Of a stretch of 64,000 nt of DNA, positions 49,101 through 61,100 are shown one piece after another. The notes beneath the pieces were generated by a model. The model was given only the letters and a program-made list of their open reading frames with translations. It was not told the DNA's origin and made no database searches. Both the position numbers and the translations under genes were made by a program. Within the stretch, counting starts at the first letter, position 1. The number at the start of each line of letters is the position of its first letter. Origin of the DNA: Ifrita kowaldi (taxonomy: Eukaryota > Chordata > Aves > Passeriformes > Cinclosomatidae); contig VZRS01009480.1 of NCBI GenBank assembly GCA_013398055.1, positions 124,001 to 188,000 on the forward strand, read 5' to 3'.

Positions 49101-52100
49101 CACAGCAGCATATGCTTTTTATATATAACCACCAATTCTGTGTCACCAACATTCTCCTAATTTTGCAGGAGAAAGTAAAACCAGCACAAGCACCACCTAC
49201 CTTTAATGAAGAAGAAAAGGAGGTAAAGGAAGATCTTCCAGATAGAACACTGAAGTCTAACCAGGCAGAAGATACGTTGTGGTGTTCAGAAGAGCCTGGA
49301 GCAGCTCCTGTGCCTCGAGGAACAGATGTTGCAGGGCAGCAAACAACTGAAAAAGTGAGGGATTTTCTTACATTAATCTGAAGTTTGGTAAAGATTCAGT
49401 TAAAAAAACTCCACAATCTAACGGTGCTGCTCTGGCACAGAAATATTTTTCTGGATTGGAGGAAAGGGTAACTCTGTCTCCATTTAGCAAAATCACTTGT
49501 CAGTCAAACAGCAAATTGATTAAATGGCGTTTAAAAGTTGTTTCCTGACTGATGTCCTTGAGAAGGATTGAGGTTTTGGGGAGGAAGGAGGTAGGCAGAA
49601 TCTGTTTCACTTTTCCCTCCAGAGTGGATTGGGTAATCTTCATTTCCATTAACAAAGCTTTCCCTTAAAACATAGCTTGTAATAATGTATAGACTTTTCT
49701 TCACGCTCAGTAATTTTGTTTCACCATAATGTCTGATGATTTATAAAGTGGTCTTATTCTGGTAGCTATGGCATTCAGGATTGTGAATTTCTGCTGGGCA
49801 ATACTGTTACAGAATGGTATTGATCTGTATTGTTGGGTGTATTATTGCAGAAGCTTCAGCAGAACTGATCTTGGGCACAGTCTGAGTGATTGTTGAGGAA
49901 CTATCAGCTGATGAATTTCCATTGTAGTTCTTATTCTTCACACTTTTCCTGAGCATATTTAAGGTTCAGGTAGTGCTGTTCACTCTGAAGTATCCCAAGT
50001 GGTGTGAGCTAGGTAACTCAGAGATAGTGGCAAAGCTGCTTGGTGCAGCCTTGTGGTGCATGTGCAACCTGACATAGAGATGAGGAGAAAACTTTATGCA
50101 GGAAGCTGCTTATCAATAGTGCCACAGGTAGGATACAGGAGGAAGTTTGTCTTTTCAGAGCTGAAATGTGTGTTCTTTTCTTTATCAACTGTCTCTTGCT
50201 AACCTGCATATTGCTATTCTGTCTGCTTGGGAAAAATGAGTTGAATACAGTTGCCTGCTTGGTAATGGATTGCAGAACTCTCTGGCCACTGCTGGTATTT
50301 AACTGAGAAAGCTTAGCAGGGTTCTTGGGCAAACCTGAAATAAATAACAGGCTGATGTGTTACTTTTTTTTTCTTCTTTGGTGGAGCCTTTTGCAGTAAT
50401 ATCTTCAGAGCCAGCTGGCAGTTCAGATCTGTTTGCAACATCACCACCAGCTCTGGAGAAAGATGTGAAGAGCCAAGCTAAGAAAGTTTTAAGCTTGTTT
50501 GAGGAGGAAGAAGAGGAGAGACTGGAAGATGATGATGGCATAAAAAATGCACAGAAAGAAGATGGTGTGGTGAGTGTAAGGAAGTTCTTGAACACTGGGA
50601 AATGGTATTTCTATCTCTGCTACTCTAGGCGAGGTTTTGTTTTTACCTTTCCCTTTCTTCATGTCATGCAGGCTGATGTTTCTCAATTTCTAACCTTCCA
50701 GATTCTTGAGTGAGAAATTTTTCCTGTTCTTCCTTGTGATCCTGAATCCCTTTGTAAATTTTCCTGTCCCACTAACTTGAAAGCATTTTGCTGCATGCTA
50801 ATATGAAAAGAAATCCTGTACAGGTGTTTTGGTGCAGCTACTTAATTTTTGCTTTACAGAACTGACTCTTCAGTTACTCCTCAAGGCCAAAGATACTAGG
50901 AAGTAGAAGGATGTGGAGTTTTAAACCTTGTGGTTTATCCCTTTGTTTTTTTTATATTGGTACAGTTTACTTGCTGGATATATGCCTTCAGACTCAGATT
51001 CAGCAATAATTATCTTAATCCTGTGTTTACTTCTGTTTTTCAAGTATGTGTGTTAATTTTTTAAAAAGCTTCCAGCTATCATATTATTACTGTCTGGCTT
51101 TTCTGATATAGTGTATACCATCAAGAGGTGGACTTGGAATTTTCAGCAGCAATATCCTTGATTCTATAGCAATGTTCTTGTTTCTGCTTGATGCAAATGT
51201 ACCAAAATTTTTTCTGTAAATTTGAGGTAGTGTCAAAAGGTACATTCTATATGCTACAACATACCACTGTCATCTTAGTGTGACCATGTAAAGTAAGTTG
51301 CCCATCCTAAAGGCTAGGTACACTTTATTCAGAAGCCCTTGGAACTGATGAAATAGATGACTGTTGGAGAAAAATCACTGTTTAGAGCAGCTTCTGAGTT
51401 AAAATGGATTGTTAGCTTGGGCCCTTGTTTACTACTTGTGAATGAATACTGTGTTTGGTTTTTTGTGGGGAGCACACTGGGAGATAATTGAAAGAAGCCA
51501 CATCTGTCCTATGAATTTGGAAAGATAGAAATCCGTTCAAATCTTTCCTTCAAAGCTATCATCTGTCAGCATATAGTAGTCACAAAGTGATTAAGGTGCT
51601 GAAATGCAAAAATCAGAATGGTAATTTATGAACTTAATGTTTTTGATAGGCAAATCTGAAAGGTGTTACTACTTTTTTTGCTTATTTCAAATTAATATGT
51701 GTTTTGTGTGTGGATAATTCTAGATGTGCATTAGGTTTTCATGTATCTGGGCATAAATAGCAGTTCTAGTGCTCTAAAAATGTGACCTGGCTTTTGATAC
51801 AAAATTAAAGCTGGTGCACAGACAGGCTGAGAATGTAATAAAAAAAAATACAGTAATAAAAATCATAAGAGAGGGTGTATGGATGAAAAATGGTGTACTG
51901 GAAATTGAACTTAGGCAGCCCTTTGGGGTTCCTGGAGATTTGGATAGGAATGGGGAGAATCAGGCTTTATTCTTATGATGATGACACTTACTGCTGGATT
52001 TTGTGTCTGGTGTCATGGTACTGGACATCCAGTCATGCTCTGAAGAGGCATCCTTGCATTTGAGTTGTTTCAGAAGAGACAGATGGGTGATGAAACATAG

Positions 52101-55100
52101 ATATGGGCCTTCACCTGGACATTTGCGTGGGGCCTTTGCCTTTGGAAGCCAGACCTGGGTGCCTGCAATCACCACAATCATAAAAAGGCATTGTTTTTGG
52201 TGTTCAAGGAGCTGATACTTGTTACTTTGCCAGGTAGTGGAGGGTTTATAGGTGATGCACGTAACTTCAATCTTCCCCAGACCAGCAAATTTGAAAGTAC
52301 AAGTTCTTTCGAAAGTCAGTATGTTCTGTTCTTCCTTGTGGGTGTTTGTTTGCTTTCACAGAAGAACAAGGAGTCTAGCAACAATAATAGTTTTAAGGGC
52401 CTTTGTTAAAAAAAAAATTATTCTATTTTTTTTTCTTCTCTGAAAAGGGTAGCTTAGGAAGATAACTAAGAGAGTCTTTTCCTTTCCCTACTATGTCCTG
52501 CATCCTTAGCTGAATTTTTTAAGGCATAAAAGCCTTGCTTTTCTAATATAAACCTTGCTGTACAGTCATTATAACATACTGAAAACTTTTTTTTTCCCTT
52601 TGAAGGAAGCTTCACAGGTAAATAGTAGCAGCTGGATCTTAGATCCATATATATTGTGGTGAATGTCTTCTCATCAAATTGAACTGTAAATACAAATACT
52701 TACATTGTAAGTTTTGCAAATTTCGTCAAAATAAAACATAACCAGCAGTTAAAGTTATATTTTTGTTACCACTACAGAGCTGTAGTGTAGCCTTAGGGGA
52801 ATTGTAACCTGCCTTATCATGAGGCAAATAACCTCCTTATAGAGGGAGTTTCTCACTGTGTGGACCTTTCTCCTCTCCTTCCAGGCTTCTGAGAAAAGTA
52901 CTCGGCCCAAAAGCACTGGAGTCTTTCAAGACGAAGAGCTCCTCTTCAGTCACAAACTTCAGAAGGACAATGATCCAGACGTCGACCTCTTTGCCAGCCC
53001 CAAGAAGTCAATGGTGAGTTCAAAGCCCTCCTCTGAACCTGCTAGTTAAAAACAGTCTCTGAAATGTTCAGCCTACTGGTATTCCTTGTTTGGACATAGC
53101 TTAGAAGTCACTGATTTCCAGGGAGGGCCAAATGCTAATGTCAGGTGTATTCTGGCATCATGGGCTGAAGGAGATATGCTTTGGATCTGTGATACATCTT
53201 GTCTTTATCTTTTGTTTCTTTAGTCTGCAAACCGTATCCTGAAGCCACCACCTGGAGGAGGGCTTTTTGGGGATGATGATGAGGATGATCTCTTCAGTAC
53301 TGCTAAAACAAACATTCCGGTACCTGTTTCTCTACTGTGAATGGCTTATATAAAAGCAATTGGAAAGAAGTGTATGGAAGGGATTTTCTCCATTTGTATA
53401 CCCACAAGAAATTAAGTAACTTTTCAAACCTTTTTGAGACAACAGAAATGGTCATTGTGACCCTGAAGACATAGGGAGCAAACAGACACATTGGGTTTCC
53501 CAACGCTGGGACGAGAGAATTGGATTCTATTTATTTTTGTGTACCACTGGGAGTGGCTTTGGTGTAAGAGAACACACCTGAGCAGAAGTCAGAGTAGTAG
53601 AGTTTTTGTTTAATTGCTTAACTTGCTAATACGACTTCCCTGTGCTTCATGCATGACTGATGAGCATTGCTCTATGAGTTGTGTAATTCAAGTTTCTGCA
53701 GGTTGGTTTGATCTGAGGTAATGATGCAATATTAAAATCCTCATGGTCACCCGATTGCTGTTACAGGGCAAGTAGCTGCAGTAATGGACTAGATTGTGTT
53801 ACAGGTGATCTGAGGACAAAGTCCTAACATGCATTCTAACCTGCTATTCTTAAATGTAGGTAGCTTTATTAAATTGAAACAAACTTCTGCTTTAATCTAT
53901 ATTCATGTCTGTAGCTGGACATTAGGCTAGAAAACTGTCAATAGTTCCTGGAAACAGTTTCTTTGAGGACTGTGGACGGGGTGGTCTTAAGTAATTAGTG
54001 CTTGTGACCCTATATATGGAGCCTGGTTGCTTGAAAACAAAAATAGCACTGTTCCTTAGCAAGCTTTGTGCTTTTATTTTCCCTGCTGTTTTGTTGATGA
54101 GGCAATATGCATGCATTTGAAAGTTTATTGAAATTTTCATTATTAATTGTTAGCATAGACAGCAGAGGTTGAGGTAGGCTAAAGGAATGGAGGAATGTGC
54201 AATAACTTTTTTTTTTTTTCCCCTTAAATACATTATAACAGAGGGGTTACCACTGTTCCTGATTGGCTCTGCCTTGGCCAGCAGCACATCCATCTTTGGT
54301 TGGCACTGCTAGACATGGAGAAAGCTTCTACCAGTTTCTCACAAAAGCCACCCCTGTAGCCCCACCACCACCACTACCAAAACCTGGCCATGCAAACCAA
54401 ATACAACTATGCACAGCAGAATCAAAATAGGTGGCTAGTTTTCTGTTCACTTAAAAGCAAGATTTTTTAAATTTTTGCTTGTGTTCTTTTGGGTTGTTTT
54501 TTTTTTTTGTATCTGCACACCATGCTTTTTACTCCATTTGTGTTGACTTGAGCTCATAATGCTTTCAGAAAATGGCTGAGAAGAAAACTCTTCAGACCAC
54601 TGTTGGCCCTTCCTCAGTGAGCAGTAACCTAGAAAATGCTTTAAGTGCTAAGCAAGATGAGACTCCGAAGGCAGCAACTATAGAGGTAAGTACTTAAATC
54701 TTGTGCCTTGAACAGCATCCAAAGAAAAAGGAGATGTATCATCCTGTTCTAAGTAAGCGTCTTGGAAAGATGAAAACTAATGCCTGGATTCACTGGCCAT
54801 CAGGTGGCAATGCATGGCCAAACTTCTCTGCTTATCAGCAGGTGTACTCTTACTAGCAAGAAGCTTAAATGTTATTGATGCAGTGTTTTATGCATTGTAC
54901 ACACACTTTAAAAAGTGAAATGGCAGTGAAGAGCTACATCCTAGGTCCAGTTGGACTGAAAATGAGTTGTTTCTTCTTCTCTGAAGTGCCAGTCTGTTGG
55001 GGTGAATGTGATCTTTAAAAGTAGCCTTTCTCAGAAAGGAGATCAGGGCATGCAGCACAAATCTGTGTCAGTTGAGACTCTTATCTTGGAGACTTTACGG

Positions 55101-58100
55101 TGAGCAAACAAGGCTCCTGTCCTTAATCTTGTAGAATCAAGGGTCTCTGGGAGAGGTGATCTGGATCTGAGTTCTGGCCTCTGCCTCACCAGAACTGCTT
55201 GATGGATTTTCATGTGTATGAGATTAGCTTTTTGTTGTAGGGAGTGGGAGTTGTTTTTTCTCCCCTGGGCTGACGAGCACCGAGCAGATCTGTAGGGCTA
55301 GTAATTAACATGTTTTCCCTTATTGTAAAGTGTTCCTTGAAGCATAGAACCAGGCTCATCTTCCTAGTTTTTGTAGCTACTGACAGCTTGGTATAGGAAT
55401 GATTTCAGCCTGTCTGAGGTTCAGCTGAACAACACATGCAATTAAGTAGAGAACAATCTCCTCAGACTCTAGGATTCCTCTGTCATGCTGTCAAGCCTTT
55501 CAAACTAGTGTCCTAACCCTTGCAAACCTTCAGTTACTTCAACCTAGCTGAAGGAGCTCTGACTGCGCAGTCATACCAACAGCAGTACTACCTAGCTCAC
55601 AGAACCATGCAGACTACAAACTTCTGGAGAGCAAGCCCTGGGAAGAGCACCTTAGCTGATTTGATCCATTCCTTGAGTCCTAGAATTGACCCAGGTCTTC
55701 AGCCCAAACAGCTGCTCTTGCTCTTTTAGCCTAGTCCTCTTTCTAGCACTACTGGCCTGCTTTTTTTAGAGAAATACTCACTTCTCTGAAGCTGTTTTCC
55801 ATGAAAAAGTTCTGAAGCTGTTCTGAGTGGAACAATTTTGAAGCACTCTTGGCTTCCATGTGGGCTTCATTGAAGTCTGTACCCCTGTTACAGCCAGTCA
55901 CAAAGAGAAAAGTTTGTTAGATCATCGCCTGGCAATATGGCTTCAGAGGATTTTAGGGAACAGAATAAGCAAGAAGAGAGAAGGTAGCTGTCCTGCTTTG
56001 ATTTGACTAGTGGTGGCAGTGACCTGGAGAAGATGGATGTTCTTCAGTTACCACGGCAAAGTATAATATTGGGTAGAAGGAAGGGTGAATGAAATGTGGT
56101 AATGAAGATGGGGCCATGGCATGTGGGAAACTGAAACTGAAAACTGAGTGACTATAGTTCTAGTGGTAGAATGTGATGATAACAAAGTATCTTCAAAAGA
56201 AATTGGTAAGCAATTAGCTGCTTTCTATAGATGTATTAAAATGAAAACTATGGTCTGGTTGATAACAGCTTGTCAACTTGTTTAATTCAATGTAATTTTG
56301 TGCAGAAATCTACAGGTCCTGTTCCCATTAAAACCAAAGAGCCTTCATCTCGGATTGGAAAGCTACAAGTAATTAACTTTATTGGCACTTTAACTTTCAA
56401 AAAAAAAAGAAAATCTTCCTTGCCTCACTGATGGCTTTCCCTGAAACAAAATCTTATTGCTTCCTTACCTTACTCTTGCAACATTTTTTTTTTTTCAGAT
56501 GGCATATTTTGGATTGCTTTTTCTGTATTGCATGTTTAATATTATTTCCTTCTTCTGTTTCAGTCCTGACTCTAAGCAGCAGTATTTACTCCTATTTGGG
56601 GGGCAGAGGGTGGGCTCCTCTTTGAACTGCTATTGTTCTTAGCACTATTAAGTATGTTTAGAGACTCTTAGTGGGAACTATCATTATGTCCCTCTTCTGA
56701 CATGAAATGATTAATAATTGTCTATATAACAGTACCATTCAAGATCAGAACCATTGTGTCCTCAGACAGAATATTGAGCTCCACAGGTGTTTGGTCTGGC
56801 ATAACTTGACCAAGCTGTTCCTGAAACTCTTACACAGAATAATAGTGTTGATGACTGCACAGTTTTAGTGAGACAGAGCATGTGGGAGACACAGAAGTTC
56901 TTAGGTCTGAGAAAAGCCAGGCACTTTAGAAGTAGAACTTGAATACCCAGATACACTAGTTCTTGCTGCTTCTCTGGAGCCATGCTTGCTCTGGAGCCAT
57001 GCTTGCTCTGGAGCCGTAGTAATGTGATCTCTTTTTGTGTGTGTGTTTTTGTTGTCTCTGTTTTGTAGGCTAACTTAGCTATTAACCCTTCAGCATTACT
57101 ACCTGGTGCAATGCCAAAGGTCTCCAATGTCAAGTCCCCCTTACCAGTGCTGGACACTCCATTGCATGAGCCCAAGGATGTACAGAACAGTGAAGCCTTC
57201 TCTGCTGCAGGAAGCAACGAAGAACTCGGTGTAAGCTTTGATCAGCCCATGCAAGCGGACACCTTGCACAGCGCCAATAAGGTAACCTTGGCATTTAGGA
57301 CGAGAGGAAAGGGGATTAAAAACACAGTCTGTCCTCGTGCAGGAGTTTGTTTTGGTATGCAAGTTCTGCTAACAGTGTGGTTTATCTGAACCTAAATGGG
57401 AGTGTGAAAATCTAATCCCTTCTCACTTCCGTGGATCACTGAAGAGAAAGTTTAGCTTAGCACCTATACTTAGCTCGGTAAGGGGCTTATGCATATACCT
57501 GGTGCCTTTTTAAAGTACATGTGTACCTTTTCCAAATATTGGCTTTCCCTACTGATTGAAGGTATGTTAGCATAACATCTTGTCCTATCCCAGGAGACAC
57601 CAACCTAAAAAAATATAAAAAAGACATCTTGCTAGGCTAACTATAAAATAGGTTAAAGGCAGCTGCTTTGACAACCTATCTGGAACACATCACTCCTGTA
57701 GGTTGATCTTTACCTCCTCTGTGGATAAAAATGTCATGCCATCCTGAACTGTAACTCTCAATTCTTTTTCAAAGAAAACTTTTGTTTTCACACAAAGCAA
57801 AACAAAAAGAAGTGTTACAGCTTTTGACATGGCAAGTCTCTGCCTCCTGACTCACTTGTTTTTCACTCACGCTTTTTGCTTTATGGACTGCAAAAGGCAT
57901 ATTCTAATTAAAGACTTAGTGGTTCTTTAAAAAAATGGAAGTGTCAACCATGTAGTTAAGATTTCATCTAGGTGCTTATGATTTTATAAGTCTGTGGGGT
58001 TTCCTGAGAGCAGCAATTTGAGCAAGATAACTTAAAATCTTGACTTTGACTCTTTTTTCCGTTAATGCTGATGAGGCTGTTCATTACTAGATGAGCACTA

Positions 58101-61100
58101 GAGATGACTTGGGAAGATGCAGCAGCCGTCACCACAACGGCTGACATGACCACTTGATGACAAATGGGTTTGAAGCTTGTTCATCAGCCTGGTGCATTAC
58201 CATGTAGGCATGGTTGTTTCCAACAGCAACATGTTCCAACAGACAAAGCTCTCTGTTGTGATACTTTTAAATAGATAGGCTTGCAAAGAATAGAGTGCCT
58301 GTAGCTGCATATTTTCAACCTCAAATGTTCATTTTAGTGTAGTGATGATGCATTTTTTTTTACAGAAGTAATCTGAGAAGAAGCGTCTTGGTAACTGTAC
58401 GGTGAATGCTTTTTGTGGCTCAGGTTAGATGTTGTAATTTTGGCACATCATTGCTTCTTCAGCCTTTCAAGTTTGAGTGTAAATATACCCAGTCAAATGC
58501 ACTTTTTTCCAAAGGCTGGAACAAAGCAACCTGCCCAGCATTCTGCCTGCCCTTTCAAAGAACAGTGCATGGAGCAATTAACAAAAGGGAAGAAGAGGTT
58601 GTAGTGATCCATTTCCTACCCATGTGGGATATTTCTGTCCATGTGGGATAGGGCAGAGGCTATAATGGAAACTTGCAGGGGTCTTCCTTAAAAGCAGCAA
58701 TTAACTGCAATAGGCTATGCATAAAATGAAGTTGCATGGAAAATATAATTAGTCATAGCTTGAACTGCACTGTAAAAGCCCATAGATTAGCAAGGTAACA
58801 GGCTGACTAAGGTATTACCTAAAGTCAAGGGGCTAGAGTGGCTTGCCGACCTGTTGTGACTCTACTTGCGAGTGCTGTTGCTTTTGTACACCAGTTCCAC
58901 TGCTGTGGAATGACTAAGGGCAGAAAATGAAAAGTCTTGGGTTGTATTTCTGAACCTTTCTCCAAACTGCTCCAAGCTTGAATGTCCCGTGGGGCTTTTT
59001 CCGTATGTATGATGCTGCTTTGCTTTTCCTCCTTCCTTGCAGACCAGGATCAGGGTTCCAGGAAAGCGCAGACCCCCTAGCAGAATGGCGCGGCGTCTGG
59101 CTGCCCAAGAGGCTGAAGGGAGTGAGGAGGTGGACACTAAAGAGGCACAATTCTCTCTACCAAAACAGACGTCAGCAGTAGTGAACATAAAGGAGCCTCT
59201 TGCTACTGAAGCAGAGTCCAAGGAAAATGGCTTTCTCTCTAGCTTGTCACTACCAGCTCACAGCAGTGTTTTGTCTGCTGGGACAAACAAACTCCTTCCT
59301 CCAGAATCCACAGAAAATGAGGATGATCTGTTTGAATCTGAAGACCTTTTTGCAAGCAGCTCAACATCCAGACCAGCTGCACAATCAAAGTTGAAGGAGG
59401 GAATGCTAGACAATGTGGCTAACAAACCCATCAAGGGCAGGGAGAAAAAGCCTGATCAGGACAGCAGTGATCTCTTCCAGCCTGTACAACAAAAATCTTC
59501 AACAAAAAGCAGCCCTATACCTTTTTTGGAGGAAGAGGAAGATTCTCTCTTCACCTCTCAGAAAACTGGAAAAAAGGAGTTAAAATCTGCTGTCCACCAA
59601 GCAGTTGATCCTACTGCCCAAGATATCTTTGAGGTAATGGCTGAGCCTGCCACATTGGTTTTTTGTTCCACACGGCCATATGCAGACCCCTCTAAGTTGG
59701 GCTTAGTGAAGTCTGCTGAATAGGATGAGGTGTGCAGGATAGGGAGTGAAGTAAACTCTCAATCCTGCTCCACTGCTGGGAAATGGAAATCCTTTCTTTG
59801 GTTGTTCAGCCCCTAATTAGCAGCAGTGGTTTAAAAGGTGGAGCCTTAACACAGAGCAGGCATGCACTGAATGTGCTGTGACAACGTTATCTTTTTCAGA
59901 ATAATAAGGTATTTGGTTTTTTTCTGTTAACTGTCTGTTCAATGCCCAGCAGCTAAATAACACTTTAAAAAAGGAATAAAATTGGTGGGCTGGGGACTTG
60001 GTATAGGCCTCTGTATGCTGTACTTGACCTGTGTACAATCCACTACTAAGACACTTCTGCTAAGTCCCCCATGAGGAAAAGGATCTCAAACTTCTTGCCA
60101 GTTAGGTTGGCAAAGAGCTCTCAGATCATTGAGTTCAACCATTGACTGATAAGCCCAAGAAGCTCAAGTCTTCTAAACACCTCAGCTGCTGTGTACAGAT
60201 AATTTGACTATTTTTTTGAAGCATGTTGTGGATTGATGAGATCTTTCTGTTTTTCTCCAAGGATGATATATTTGCTACTGAGGCAATTAAGCCAATGACC
60301 AAAATTAAAGAGAAGATGCCAGAGACTAACCTGTTTGATGATAACATTGATATTTTTGCGGATCTAACTGTAAAACCAAAAGAAAAGAAGACCAAGAAGA
60401 AGGTGGAACAAAAATCCATATTTGACGATGATATGGGTAAGTGTATGTATAAGTAAAAATCTTGCTACCAGTCTTGTAATATATTGTCCTGAGTTGCATT
60501 CATCTAAGATGGTTTAGAACACTGCTTTCTTTTACTTTTCAACTGCTCTGAGATCTCTGGTCATCTTTGGATTTTAACCTTGGATGAGAACTTCCTACAT
60601 TTGTAGAACTAGCATAGCATTTAAATAGTTTAGGAGAGTGTATAAAATTGTTCTGAGAAAAAGGTTAATTCCTGTAGGGAATTTCTCCAGACAAGTTTCT
60701 GAGAGACTCATCTCACGTTGTTATGGCTCTGAGACAGATTCCGTGTTTCAATTTGCACAGCTTTTTGTATTGTACTTTCAGATGAGTCACCGATATGAAC
60801 AAATTAGCATCTCTGCCCATCCCACCTTCACTACTGTGTTAACTACCTTGGAGCCCATAAGCTTTTGTTTACATTCATGTACCCAGGACAATTTACAGAT
60901 ACTACACCTGAAAGCAAAGGTTTGCCATATATAACTTGTTGAAAAACCAGCAAGTAGTAATGTGAAATGACGCAGAGCATGCTCCTTTCTTCTCCATCAG
61001 CAGAGACACTGAAAGTAATGTGATTCTCAGCTGTGCCTGTTCTCAGGCGCTTCATGTTCATAACTCTTCTTTGAGATTGCGTGTATTTCTTTTCTTCTCT

